Below, piece after piece: positions 1 to 9,074 of a stretch of 64,000 nucleotides of DNA. Within the stretch, counting starts at the first letter, position 1. The number at the start of each line of letters is the position of its first letter. The translations under genes were made by a program, and so were the position numbers. This stretch comes from Hygrophila difformis (lineage: Eukaryota; Streptophyta; Magnoliopsida; Lamiales; Acanthaceae): the NCBI GenBank assembly GCA_030278955.1, contig JAOANR010000006.1, forward strand, positions 56,014,915 to 56,078,914. The letters run 5' to 3'. Below the pieces are notes generated by a model. That model ran no database searches. It had not been told where the DNA came from and worked only from the letters and a program-made list of their open reading frames with translations.

Positions 1-460
1 TGTTCGTTCTCTTTCATAGTAAACAAAGCAACAATGTATATCGGGTGTTTGGGAGTTACCCAAGATTTACTACCAAGTACCAACTTCGATAGATAAGTCC
101 ATTTTTTTTGTGCTAATATATGTATTCATAATAAAAATGATTAAATATATTAAAACCATATCCTAAATAACTTAATAGTACAATCTAAAATTGTTATATA
201 TTGGGTCGCTAAAATTATGTTTGGAAGCGAGCGGGCTAGCAATGGCAAATTGGAAGAGCAGATTGTCTCACAAATTATTCTCCGAATCCGCTAGCGGATC
301 CGCTAACTCCCAAACATTCCAGAGTATAATAGATGCAACCTATGATCAATATAAATTCGCAATTTTTGGTGAATAATTAATATCTCTGGGTTTTATTGGA
401 CCCAAAATCAATCCCTCAAGAATGCTGTGGACATTATAGGGTTGTATCTCCTAAGGAGTA
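1..460. other. Non-coding flank, mostly unassigned
   Basis: No credible gene is seen. The DNA is AT-rich. Positions about 365-460 resemble the 3' part of the SINE-like repeat found at 34388-34562 (shared words around CTCAAGAAT and GTTGTATCTCC). A partial copy of the repeat unit that follows begins near 340. Confidence 0.5.
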
Positions 461-600
461 AATGCGCAATTTAAAAATGAGAAAAATACTTAGTATACCT
501 ATATACATTTACCGGACCTATGATCAATATAAATGCGCAATTTTAAAAACGAGAAAAATATTTAGTATACCTATATACCTATATACATTTACCGGCCAAG
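461..600. repeat. Tandem duplication, 71-bp unit, two copies
   Basis: The word AATGCGCAAT begins at 461 and again at 532, and the following sequence, including TTAGTATACC and ATTTACCGG, repeats with the same 71-bp period. A third partial copy of the CCTATGATCAATATAAA part lies near 339. The second copy has an internal short duplication of CTATATAC. It abuts the pararetroviral region and may be flanking host DNA. Confidence 0.75.
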
Positions 601-840
601 TCCACATAAATGTGCACATAATTTTACAGGGCAAAGTAATAAAAATGGCCATTACAAGGAGTCTATTCCACTTTTAGGCCATTATAAGTTGAATTTCCAG
701 AATTAGGCCATTACAAACACATGTTGAATGAAATTAAGCAATAAGGACCAATTTGAAAATTAATTAATTCCCAACAACTTTTCCTTTCTTTCATTAAAAC
801 CCCAAGAAAGTTTGACTTTATTTACTTTAGTCCTTTGTCA
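601..840 (+). repeat. Left arm of inverted repeat flanking the pararetrovirus
   Basis: The segment with three GGCCATTA words (near 649, 678 and 708), followed near 770-800 by CCAAC, CTTTC and CCCC words, aligns over roughly 200 bp with the reverse complement of 8205-8440. The match is diverged but collinear (GGCCATTACAAGG, ATTTCCA, TTAGGCCATTA, TTAGTCC). It ends just upstream of the primer-binding site. Confidence 0.75.
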
Positions 841-889
841 ATATACTTAAGTTTTCACTATATAAATGACACCCAATGCGCTTGAAAAT

Positions 890-903
890 TGGTATCAAAG
901 CCT
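890..903 (+). promoter_or_regulatory. Pararetroviral primer-binding site (tRNA-Met)
   Basis: TGGTATCAAAGCC matches the plant initiator-tRNA-Met complement TGGTATCAGAGCC with one mismatch. It lies 167 bp upstream of the first ORF and just after the inverted-repeat arm, the position the minus-strand primer site has in caulimovirids (next to the base of the leader hairpin). Confidence 0.85.
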
Positions 904-1069
904 AGGTTTTATTGAAGGACATATTAATTATATTATTTATAATATTTTATTTCTTAATGGAGAAGATTTAATTATTTAATGGATTCAATTAATTTGAAAC
1001 CCACAAGTTATTTCCAAATTTTGGAAATAAAAAATAGAAAATTCCAAAGGAATTTCTTGAACTTGTCCC

Positions 1070-1483
1070 ATGGACAAGATAATATCAAAATCAGTTTCTT
1101 TCCTAAAAATGAGAGGAACGGACTGGAAAGAAATTGATCCGGATAGCTCTAAGTTATCAAAAGACTTAAGAGAAATCCAAAAGACGATTCAAGATTTTGG
1201 TAACCGGGTATTAATTATACCTGGGAAAATAGATAACTTGAATCAGACAACAGATGAGATCTTGAAAGTATTTCAAGATCTAAAGAAAGAAATTTTGAAT
1301 CTGAAATTTGATATTTCGGAAAGGCAGAAGGATATTCCTGGATCTTCCAAGAATAACCAAGCCAATATTAGAGATGCATTCGGACCAGTACAAGCTTTAC
1401 ATCAAAAGGGTAAAGCAACTATGGTTCCAAAGCAGAAATCACAAGAAGAGCTTATGATCGATCTCCTGAAAACAGTCGAATGA
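1070..1483 (+). CDS. VAP-like small pararetroviral protein (ORF1)
   Basis: An open frame of 137 aa from an ATG at 1070. The middle (about aa 25-85) is heptad-rich with many L, I, K and E residues and is predicted by eye to be coiled coil. The C-terminal 50 residues are polar and basic with QKGK and KQK clusters. Caulimovirid virion-associated proteins have this size, a coiled-coil N-terminus and a nucleic-acid-binding C-terminus, and in caulimoviruses VAP directly precedes the coat protein, as here. Its stop overlaps the start of the next ORF as ATGA at 1480-1483. The assignment rests on size, position and composition, not on a signature motif; it could instead be a genus-specific ORF1. No interruption is visible. 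Confidence 0.6.
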   Translation: MDKIISKSVSFLKMRGTDWKEIDPDSSKLSKDLREIQKTIQDFGNRVLIIPGKIDNLNQTTDEILKVFQDLKKEILNLKFDISERQKDIPGSSKNNQANIRDAFGPVQALHQKGKATMVPKQKSQEELMIDLLKTVE

Positions 1484-2928
1484 GTGTTTCCAGGGCAGAT
1501 CTATCAGATCTACAAGAATTAGCAGAATCATTTTCCCAACTTGGGATTATGGATCTGGTTAATGTAAAACCCAATGAAGTCCTCCAATTGGGTTATGCGG
1601 AAGGATCAGGATCCAACGTGACCCACGATGGACCGCCTGATGTTCCAATGAGAGAAAGTACAGACTTCTACATGAACAGGTATCCTGAGGTGCATCTTAA
1701 TGCAAGACGAAACCCAGGACGGAACCCAAGTAGAGCACCAGAATCCACACCGTGGGCCAAGACGATGTTACAACCATTCAATCCATATGGCATAACACTA
1801 AACCTCGACGTTATCGACTTCCGAAACATCGAAGACCTGATCGATGAATGGGTAGCTTCAATGAAGATTGCAGCAACCACCCTGGAACTCGATAAAGAAA
1901 ACTTTGTCAGATTAATAGAGCTGAGTCTCGAAGGATCGGCAAAGCTGGGCGGGAAAAACTCCACGGCTGCTTTAAAGGAGCAAATACTCGAAGGAGAATC
2001 CAAAAGCACAATTTGCGAAAGGTTTGGCCTCTTATTCAAAACCCATTTTGTAGGAGATGGTTATTTTGAAGAACAGAGAACAGAAAAAATCAAAGTCTAT
2101 ACCCAAGCACTATTGGGTATGGAGTTAAGAAGTATTTGCGCAGTAGACGAATATATCTACTGGTTTCGTAAATACTATTTTCGGAGTGAAATGACAGCTG
2201 AAGTAGCATGTCCCATGTTCTTTGCAAAGATCTGCAGCCCATGGAGAGAAATGTTGATCCAATCGTACACAGTACCCCCTGGTACAGTGGACTCAATAGC
2301 TCGAAGAATGTCCTTCTTAAAGGATAAGCTGAGAGAATGGTGTCAACAGGCAGCAGCCCAAAAGAACATCAAGAGACTAAGAGGTAAAATAAAAAGAACT
2401 CCTCTTTGCTGTGAAAATAACGATTTTCCAACAATTATAGGAGAATCAGGAGAAAAGAGGAAAAAGAAGAAGAGTCGGGGCTCATACAGTAGGAGTTTCA
2501 GAAGATCTCCATTCCGAAGAAGAAGAGCATGGTGGTCCAAGAGCAAGGCCAGATCATACAAAACTGGACAAAGGACGGGAACGATGAAGAGTTCATCCCA
2601 AGGCTCAACTAGCTCAGCAGCAAGGAGCACGGGGAGAACGACGTCCAAGAGAACATTCAGACGAGTCCATACCCGAGCCAACGAAAGTTTCAAGGACTGC
2701 AACTGTTGGAAGTGTGGAGCCAGAGGTCATATCTCACCCGATTGCCCTCAGAATCGTGAGGTACGAATGTACGAAGCCACGGAGGATATCGTGGAAGCAG
2801 TCTACCATGGAAAGCTGGTACCAGTCTATCAGTTTGAGGACATCCCCTCGGATGAAAGCATCTACGAGGAAGAATTAAGAAGTGACTCGGACTCATATTC
2901 AGATGGATCTTCAACCGAGTCTGACTGA
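1480..2928 (+). CDS. Pararetroviral coat protein with CCHC zinc knuckle
   Basis: An intact 482-aa frame. Around aa 115-300 is a capsid-like core (including the stretch RFGLLFKTHFVGDG). A strongly basic RNA/DNA-binding tract follows (about aa 325-395, many RRR, KKKK and SRS runs). Then comes a retroviral-type zinc knuckle, CWKCGARGHISPDC, near aa 410, and an acidic Asp/Glu/Ser tail (aa 450-482). This order (core, basic tract, CCHC, acidic end) is characteristic of caulimovirid coat proteins, whose acidic end is trimmed during maturation. It starts within the ATGA overlap with ORF1, and its end overlaps the start of the movement-protein ORF by 26 nt. No stop or frameshift is visible, so this is one of the best-preserved genes of the copy. 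Confidence 0.9.
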   Translation: MSVSRADLSDLQELAESFSQLGIMDLVNVKPNEVLQLGYAEGSGSNVTHDGPPDVPMRESTDFYMNRYPEVHLNARRNPGRNPSRAPESTPWAKTMLQPFNPYGITLNLDVIDFRNIEDLIDEWVASMKIAATTLELDKENFVRLIELSLEGSAKLGGKNSTAALKEQILEGESKSTICERFGLLFKTHFVGDGYFEEQRTEKIKVYTQALLGMELRSICAVDEYIYWFRKYYFRSEMTAEVACPMFFAKICSPWREMLIQSYTVPPGTVDSIARRMSFLKDKLREWCQQAAAQKNIKRLRGKIKRTPLCCENNDFPTIIGESGEKRKKKKSRGSYSRSFRRSPFRRRRAWWSKSKARSYKTGQRTGTMKSSSQGSTSSAARSTGRTTSKRTFRRVHTRANESFKDCNCWKCGARGHISPDCPQNREVRMYEATEDIVEAVYHGKLVPVYQFEDIPSDESIYEEELRSDSDSYSDGSSTESD

Positions 2929-4129
2929 AGAAGACAGGATTCAGACCACTGAAAACCTGTCTGGATTCTTTTCAAGGATGACGATCTCGAATCGAACCAT
3001 GGAAAGAATAATGCGACAAGATTCCAACCTCAGCCCATATGACGGATTCAGAATTGGCGGGATTGGACGAGTTCTTAACCAGATGGGACTCAACCAGAGA
3101 AGACATAACATCATCTACAAGGTAAGTGCAGGTGAGTTTGCAATTCCTATGGAACTTACTTGTAATGTTATGGATATGCAATTAATTCCTAAAGAAGAAA
3201 TTCTTGAGGAATTAAGCAGAATGAAGGAGGAAATCGCGATTACTATGAAATGGATCCACATAGGAGCCATTGAAGTAGTAATTAAGGCAACCTTCAAAGA
3301 AGGCATTGATTCTGAATTGCATCTATCAGTCACTGATAGAAGAATCAATAACCTTAGAGATGGTCTTCTTGGAACTATGGTAGGAAATTTATATGCTGGG
3401 AAGTTAATGTTTGACATACATCCCAGAATTTCCTATAACTTAGCTGACCAAGATTTTAGTAGAGTTCTAACCCTTCATCAGGATTTTAAAAGAAAAGATA
3501 CGATGAAAGAAGGGAACAGGCCATATTCTATAACTTATAGAATCTCTTATGCACTTTCCAATAGTCATCATTCTGACTTATTTCTCAGGAAAGAATATAT
3601 AGAAATTCCTAGAATTTTCAAGGAATTTGCTAAAGTCATGACTCCAAATCCTACCCAGATTCCAAGGTTAGGAGGAGTAGACATCCAAATAAGAGATCAT
3701 CCAATTCTAGACAGATCAACGAGTGCTAGAATTGAGTACGCAAGCCGTATGTCTTTTTCGGAAGACAGAATTATGGCATATAAAGAAAAGGAGTTCATCA
3801 AAGATCTAACTCCTCAATCCATTGGGGTAGATAATATAAAGATAAAATGCCCTGAAGGATGGAAAGAAATACGAGTAATATTCGACATCACTGAAAAGAT
3901 TAACCGTTTTCCATGTGATGACTTATACTACTTGCAGCAGCCATCAATTGGAACCTATGAAGGAACAATTGAAATTGCAGGACACGAGATCAGAGTCTTA
4001 GGCACCGCCGGAAAAGACAATGGGGTTATGATTTTGGGATTAAGTTTTCTCGAAAATCATAAACCATGGGTAAGAAAGGATAATGGTATAGAATTTAATC
4101 TGAAGGGTCACACCATCAGAATTAAATGA
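2903..4129 (+). CDS. Pararetroviral cell-to-cell movement protein (30K superfamily)
   Basis: A 408-aa frame from the ATG at 2903; the frame is open further upstream to 2882 but without ATG. The central region contains the block IHIGAIEVVIKATF near aa 115-130, then VTDRRINN, LLGTMVGNLYAGKLMF and the NLADQDFSRV stretch. This arrangement is typical of the caulimovirid branch of 30K movement proteins, which form tubules through plasmodesmata. The frame overlaps the coat protein end by 26 nt and the protease/RT start by ATGA at 4126-4129, consistent with reinitiation on a polycistronic RNA. It is intact. In some related genera CP and MP are one fused ORF; here they are separate and in different frames, which could be natural or the result of an old frameshift. 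Confidence 0.85.
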   Translation: MDLQPSLTEEDRIQTTENLSGFFSRMTISNRTMERIMRQDSNLSPYDGFRIGGIGRVLNQMGLNQRRHNIIYKVSAGEFAIPMELTCNVMDMQLIPKEEILEELSRMKEEIAITMKWIHIGAIEVVIKATFKEGIDSELHLSVTDRRINNLRDGLLGTMVGNLYAGKLMFDIHPRISYNLADQDFSRVLTLHQDFKRKDTMKEGNRPYSITYRISYALSNSHHSDLFLRKEYIEIPRIFKEFAKVMTPNPTQIPRLGGVDIQIRDHPILDRSTSARIEYASRMSFSEDRIMAYKEKEFIKDLTPQSIGVDNIKIKCPEGWKEIRVIFDITEKINRFPCDDLYYLQQPSIGTYEGTIEIAGHEIRVLGTAGKDNGVMILGLSFLENHKPWVRKDNGIEFNLKGHTIRIK

Positions 4130-6187
4130 CAAGTCCATTCTCCATTTATATCTCAGTAAGGATAATATATGAAGAATATAAGTCAGAATATTTCGCAGCT
4201 TATATTGATTCAGGATCAGGTATTTGCACGGCAAAACCAGGAGTTTTCCCTAGCGAAGCTATGGAATCATTACCCATTATTGCAGGAAGAGATTTTTCCC
4301 AAAAAATCTTAGTACTAAATAAGGGTATTCGACAAGCCAATATCATGATTGGAGGAGCATTTTGGTACACCTTGGTATAAGGTAAAAACGCCTCCTATTT
4401 ACTTTCATGACACAGGAGCGGATATTTTGTTAGGGAACAATTTTATACAATCTTTTACAAAATATGTTCAAGATAACAAAAGAAATTTGTTAATATTTAC
4501 CACAAGTTGTGGAAATGAGATACAGGTGTTGCGAAGGGAAAATGCATTCAACAGGTTAATGCCTATATTATTTCTCAGCAAACGTGGTGATAATGATGCC
4601 AAACTAACCCATCAAAAAATGCAGGATAAAAGAAAGTTTGGTAAGGCTTTGTTGTCTTTTAGACAGCAAGGATTTGATGAAGCTTCTATTGAGGAAATTA
4701 TAAACCTCAAAGAAGCAATGCAGGAAATGAAGTCATTAAATATAACTTCACTAGACATTGATGGGGAAACTAAATTGTCCCTCGAAAATGTCAAAAGACT
4801 TATCCAGAGAAACTTTAACGAGGATCCTCTGGCATGGTGGGATAAAAACAAGATCGAAGCTACTCTACAGGTAAAAGAACAATATAAATATGAGTATGTT
4901 CGATACAAACCCATCTTAATGAATATGCAGGATAAGAAAGATATGCAGCAAATTATCAAGGAGCATATTGATCTTGAACTCATCGAGCCTGGAGTCTCAG
5001 CCTATAGTAGCCCCGGATTCTTGGTAAGAAACCACGGTGAAATAAAGAGAGGTAAACCCAGGTTGGTAATAAACTATCAAGGTATTAACAAAATAATACA
5101 GTTTGATGGTTATTACATTCCGAGTAGAGAACACTTAATTGATTGCATCAAAGGTGCTAAAGTGTTTTCTAAATTTGATTGCAAATCTGGTTTCTATCAG
5201 ATTAAGATGGAGAATGAGTCGAAGAAATTCACAGCATTCTCCACCCCACAAGGGCAATATATTTGGAATGTTATGCCAATGGGGCTTTCTAATGCCCCTC
5301 AGATATTCCAAAGAAATATGGATAATCTATTTAAGGATTATCTAGAGTTTATGTTCGTCTACATAGATGACATTCTGATTGCATCTCGAAATATTAAAGA
5401 ACATATTAAACATCTTGAAATATTTTCTGATGCATGTCACAGGGAAGGTCTAGTTCTCTCTGAGAAAAAGGCCACTATCGCTGCTAACAAAATTGAATTC
5501 TTAGGAGTTCAAATTGATGAAGCAGGAATAGAGTTACAGGAACACATTGTGGAGAAAATCCGCAATTTTCCTGATATATTAAAAGACAAGAAACAACTTC
5601 AGAGTTTCTTAGGAGTTGTAAATTTTGCGGGTATGTTTATTAAAGACCTTGCAAAATATAGAAAGGATTTTAGACCACTCCTGAAAGAGACTGAAAGCTC
5701 TAGATGGAAATGGGAAGAAATCCATACCAAGAGAATTCGTGAACTAAAGCAAGTCTGCAATAGCTTGCCAAAACTCGCGATACCTCAGGATGAGGATGAG
5801 CTGGTAGTCTACACAGACGCCAATGATTTTCGATGGGCAGGAGTGCTCATGAGAAAAACAACTACGGGTCAAGAACCTTGTAGATACACAGGAGGGTTGT
5901 TCACTGAACAACAAGCCAAACTTTGGCATATTAACGAAAAGGAATTCTTTGCAGTATGGAAAACATTTAAAAAATGGCCTTTATTCTTACTTGCAAAGAA
6001 ATTTGTATTAAAAGTTGATAATACTAATGTTAGGGCTTTTTTAAAAAATAAACTTGAATCAAAAATTGAAAAAGCTCGTATTATCAGATGGCAAGCTGAA
6101 TGTCAATATTATACTTATGATATTGATGTTATAAAATCTCATGAAAATGTTCTTGCAGATTTCTTAACGAGAGATGGAAGCATTTGA
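4126..6187 (+). pseudogene. Pararetroviral protease/reverse transcriptase/RNase H, frameshifted
   Basis: Two overlapping frames, 4126-4380 and 4349-6187, together about 690 codons, the usual size of a caulimovirid Pol. The first carries the aspartic-protease active-site motif YIDSGSG. The second carries DTGADILLGNNF, which by position is the downstream flap-to-core part of the same protease, so the break falls inside the protease domain near 4370-4384. Then follow the RT fingers and palm (FDCKSGFYQI, PMGLSNAP), the catalytic YIDDIL (5358-5375), and RNase H (VYTDAND, NEKEFFAVW, ADFLTRD). The frame moves from +1 to +2, meaning a small indel. Sequencing error is an alternative. The end overlaps the next ORF by 14 nt. 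Confidence 0.9.
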
Positions 6188-7466
6188 AGCTGATTCCATC
6201 ATTACGAGATTCAGGCACCTCAGAGAAAACCTAGAGGAGCTATCGAAGCATTTTGGACAGCTCGAGATCAATGCACGAGCAGCTGGCCAAATACAACAGA
6301 GCGATGTGGACATGGTCCGCAACAATATACGAACCTCCCATATAGCAATGACAGCACTATGGGAAACAGTATTAGAGCCAATCAGGAAAGCGTCAGCTTC
6401 CCTGGTAAACAAAGAGAAATGTGCCCAAAAAGCTAAAGTGGTCACATATGAAGAAGCAGATTCAAGCATTGCTTCAAAGGAACCATTGTCGGATACCGAC
6501 AAAAATGTTGAGCAAGAGGAAAGTCACATTTCCGAAAGCTCAAGTCAACCCACTGCCTCTGGGGTGAAAGAGGAAGAAATTAACCTTAGGCCAATGACAG
6601 GCACCTCTAAGGTTAATTCAGACGAGAAGGTCCTATCTACTGCCTGGCTGGACTACCAAGGAAAATGGGAACAACTGGTTTCCAAAAAGGGAATTACCCT
6701 AGCAAAACAGTAATCGAGACATCCGGGAGATACAACAGGGTATGGATGCTCGAAGGATCGAAACCAGAAGAGGTTCGAAAGTGGTATGACTTTGGAGCAT
6801 TAGCATCTGTTCATACTACATCACCAGGGTTTCCGGAAATCGAAAAACTTCCGGGATGGATAAGTAATGCGGTGCACGAATCATGGCAGAACAACCCGCA
6901 CCTGCAAAGAGGAGATATTCTGGAGCTTAAGTTCATTTCAGCGGCACCAGAAATAGTCGGAAAAGGTTCTTATCCGGTCTTTCAATTTATTAAATTACAG
7001 AGACCTGATATGATTGCCTTCAACAGAGTTAAGTCTATGGATGAGAAGGCACCATTGGTATCTTCAATTAGCGAATATGAAATCTCCACCCGACGAGCAT
7101 GGGGATTCTGGGTCTGTCTCACCGAGATGGAAAAGGTTAAATATCCGTTTAAAATATTCTCAAACAATTTAAATGGATCGTTCCTGGTTAATTCTTTAAC
7201 AGGGAAAAGCACAGAGTTTGCGGAAAACCTCATTCGAAAAGAAGAGGTTACTCATCTGGGAAAACAAGTTGCCAGCAACCGAGTCTACCAGAAAAAAGGC
7301 ATGCAACATGATGCATGTTGGCCAATGGGATAACCACATATGCCCATATTGTGCAGAACAGGAGAAACCCCTATTCGGTACAAAGATCCGGGTAACCCAG
7401 AAAAAATCCGGACTCGAACAGGACAAAGGGAAGAAACGTCCAAAAAACTTTCACAAGCCAAAGTAA
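6174..7466 (+). pseudogene. TAV-like (inclusion-body/transactivator) region, three frames
   Basis: Three overlapping frames follow Pol: 6174-6713 (179 aa, ATG 6174), 6665-7333 (222 aa) and 7218-7466. The first has a helical N-terminus and a Ser/Glu-rich linker. The second has a folded-looking core (WYDFGALASVHTTSPGF, LQRGDILELKF, PVFQFIKLQRP). The third ends with HICPYC and a basic tail, compatible with the C-terminal zinc-finger area of caulimovirid transactivators. The last caulimovirid ORF normally encodes the P6/TAV protein, which forms inclusion bodies and drives reinitiation. The frame goes 0, 2, 0, so two opposite indels could have split one gene. Alternatively the first two may be genuine separate ORFs, as in some cavemovirus-like genomes. 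The TAV assignment is by position and layout. Confidence 0.6.
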
Positions 7467-7646
7467 GATTAGCTGGATGTAAAAGAAAGAGAGGCGTCGG
7501 CAACACTCATAATTAAAAGCCGACAAAGAAGGGCAGAGTAGCTGGCAGAAAGTGGCCGACAAGAGAAGGTGGAAAGTTGACAAAAGCCACCTAACGCAAT
7601 AATTCAAAAAAGGACAATAATGTAGCCGGTGGAAATTAAGGCCAAG

Positions 7647-7666
7647 TGACGAACGCAGTGACGTCA
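7647..7666 (+). promoter_or_regulatory. as-1-like enhancer element
   Basis: Two TGACG motifs separated by exactly 7 nt (7647-7651 and 7659-7663), the second part of a perfect TGACGTCA palindrome. This is the spacing of the as-1 element of the caulimovirus 35S promoter, bound by TGA-class bZIP factors. It sits 50 bp upstream of the TATA box. Confidence 0.85.
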
Positions 7667-7715
7667 CAAGGATTTAGAGGAAGATTGGAATCCGGGGCTG
7701 AAGTCCGCGGGCGCC

Positions 7716-7723
7716 TATAAATA
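7716..7723 (+). promoter_or_regulatory. TATA box of pararetroviral promoter
   Basis: TATAAATA in a GC-rich context (GCGCC immediately before), 50 bp downstream of the as-1-like element and after the last ORF. Transcription is expected to start near 7745-7750. Confidence 0.8.
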
Positions 7724-8204
7724 AAGGAGTTTGAAGCAGATGGAAGGCATCGAAAATTCCTCCCAACTCTTCAAAGTATTTGTAATATTTCTCTTTCTGC
7801 ATATTTCCTTTCGAGTCTGTAAAAGTATGGGGTATTCCCCCAAGAGTCTTGTATCCTCCATGAGGAACTAAGTGTCTGTCTTCTCCGTTAGGGGAAATTA
7901 TGTTTAAATAATATTTTTAATATTTCTTCAGTAAAATCCAGGCTTCCAAATATCCCAAATATCCCGATAATATAATTAAAACCCTTTATTCATATCTTGA
8001 TACGTCCTAAGGTAGGAAACGAAATAGGACTGTGCTGTTTGTTGTTGAAGGAGCCAAGAATCGGTGAACCATCGGTCGCGGCTGCGTGGTTGGAGGAAGT
8101 CCGTAAAATCCCGGAGCTTAGGAAACCCGGCAGCAAGGCGGTCAAAGCCAAGGTATGCAGTTTAGTGCTTAATTTAATTATCGGAAGCATGATGGGCTGA
8201 TATT

Positions 8205-8440
8205 GGACTAATGATAATGAAGAAACTAAAATCTGGGGTCAAAATGAAATAAAGTAAAAGTTGGTAGGGTTAATTGAAGTTTGAAAAAGTCAAAATAGTC
8301 TAAATGGCCTTAATTTGGTCAAAGATGGTTTCTAATGGCCTAAAATTGGAAATTGATTTCATAATGGCCCAAATGTGGAAATGATACCTTGTAATGGCCT
8401 AAAAAATTCATTTCCTCTAATTTTACATAACACGGCTATA
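8205..8440 (+). repeat. Right arm of inverted repeat flanking the pararetrovirus
   Basis: Contains four TAATGGCC-like words (near 8302, 8333, 8363 and 8392). Read in reverse complement it is collinear with 601-840. In a circular or transcribed genome this arm would lie in the leader directly upstream of 601-890, so the two arms would pair as one long stem. Confidence 0.75.
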
Positions 8441-8529
8441 TATACCTAATCAAATGTAGATGTTTTTAATTTTAGAGATAGAATATAATGTTTAAATTAA
8501 ATAATTTTTTTGAATACCGCGTATCTTTA

Positions 8530-8668
8530 AGCCTCATCTGGTCAAGATATGGAACAATTACCTCTTCCAAAGTATAATTTTGTATAATTTTGTATAGACA
8601 ATCTCAAATTCAAGATCTTTGCTTAAGTTGTCAAAGCCACATACCACTCAGACCAATTGCGTTTGATA
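8530..8668 (-). mobile_element. SINE-like tRNA-derived repeat, old copy (family 2)
   Basis: On the minus strand it begins with TTGGTCTGAGTGGTATG, a box-A-like tRNA start, followed by CTTAAGCAAAGATCTTG. The same start occurs in the better-preserved copy at 34388-34562. Box B is degenerate here. Boundaries are approximate and no target-site duplication was identified. Confidence 0.5.
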
Positions 8669-8750
8669 AATAAAATTTCATTTTCGAGAAAATTAGTGTT
8701 ATAAAATTTCAGTGAGTATTTATCGATTGAAAATATCTATGGTTATTTAC

Positions 8751-9074
8751 GGAAAAAAAAAACTCATGTCATCCCATAACTTAAAAAATTTTCAAAACAA
8801 TCCCACAAATATCGAATTAGACAAATCCGTCACATATCTACCCTAATCATAGCCGAACTCATCCATGAACCCGATTTTTCGCTAATCATGCCGATCGCAT
8901 CCCTCCATTGGGGAAGTTATGGGACGGGTTCGGCGATAATTAGCAAAAAAACCAGTTCATGGATGGGTTCGGTGATGATTAGGGTAGATATGGGACAGAT
9001 TCGTCTAATTCGATATTTGTGGGATGATTTTGAAAATTAAAAAAACTTATCGGACTAAATAATTTTTTTTTCCC
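8751..9074. mobile_element. Foldback MITE, Mutator-like, with 9-bp target duplication
   Basis: An almost complete hairpin: the left half (8790-8918) reads as the reverse complement of the right half (8925-9040) with few mismatches, including words such as CAAATATCGAATTAGAC and ATCTACCCTAATCAT. The termini are G/A-rich (GGAAAAAAAA) inverted repeats. GTTATTTAC is present on both sides (8742-8750 and 9075-9083). A 9-bp duplication is the hallmark of the Mutator superfamily. It has no coding capacity. Confidence 0.8.

Larger units (their letters stand above)
7467..8204 (+). other. Pararetroviral large intergenic region: promoter and leader start
   Basis: No ORF of note. It contains the as-1-like element, TATA box and expected transcription start, then about 450 bp of leader before the inverted-repeat arm. 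A pyrimidine-rich tract (TTTCTCTTTCTGC near 7788-7800) lies about 45 nt after the predicted start, where pararetroviral promoters often have downstream elements. No clear poly(A) signal is seen apart from AATAAA overlapping the TATA box. Confidence 0.6.
601..8440 (+). mobile_element. Endogenous pararetrovirus (Caulimoviridae), near unit length, degenerate
   Basis: A linear copy of a plant pararetrovirus genome. In order it holds a methionine-tRNA primer-binding site, a VAP-like ORF, a coat protein with a CCHC knuckle, a 30K-type movement protein, an aspartic protease/RT/RNase H ORF, TAV-like reading frame(s) and an as-1/TATA promoter. Junctions overlap by ATGA (1480-1483 and 4126-4129) or by tens of bases, as expected for polycistronic translation by reinitiation. 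The order VAP-like/CP/MP/Pol/TAV with CP and MP as separate ORFs is closest in plan to the Cavemovirus/Solendovirus side of the family, but genus is not decided. No integrase is present, so insertion was presumably illegitimate. One frameshift in Pol and two in the TAV region make it a dead copy. The outer limits are uncertain by about 100-200 bp. Confidence 0.88.

Noticed and set aside
859..867. TATATAAAT as a second viral promoter
   Set aside because: It lies directly before the primer-binding site without upstream elements; the as-1/TATA pair at 7647-7723 is the better promoter.
601..8440. Functional, expressible virus copy
   Set aside because: Frameshifts in Pol and the last gene region and an opened leader make this copy incapable as it stands.
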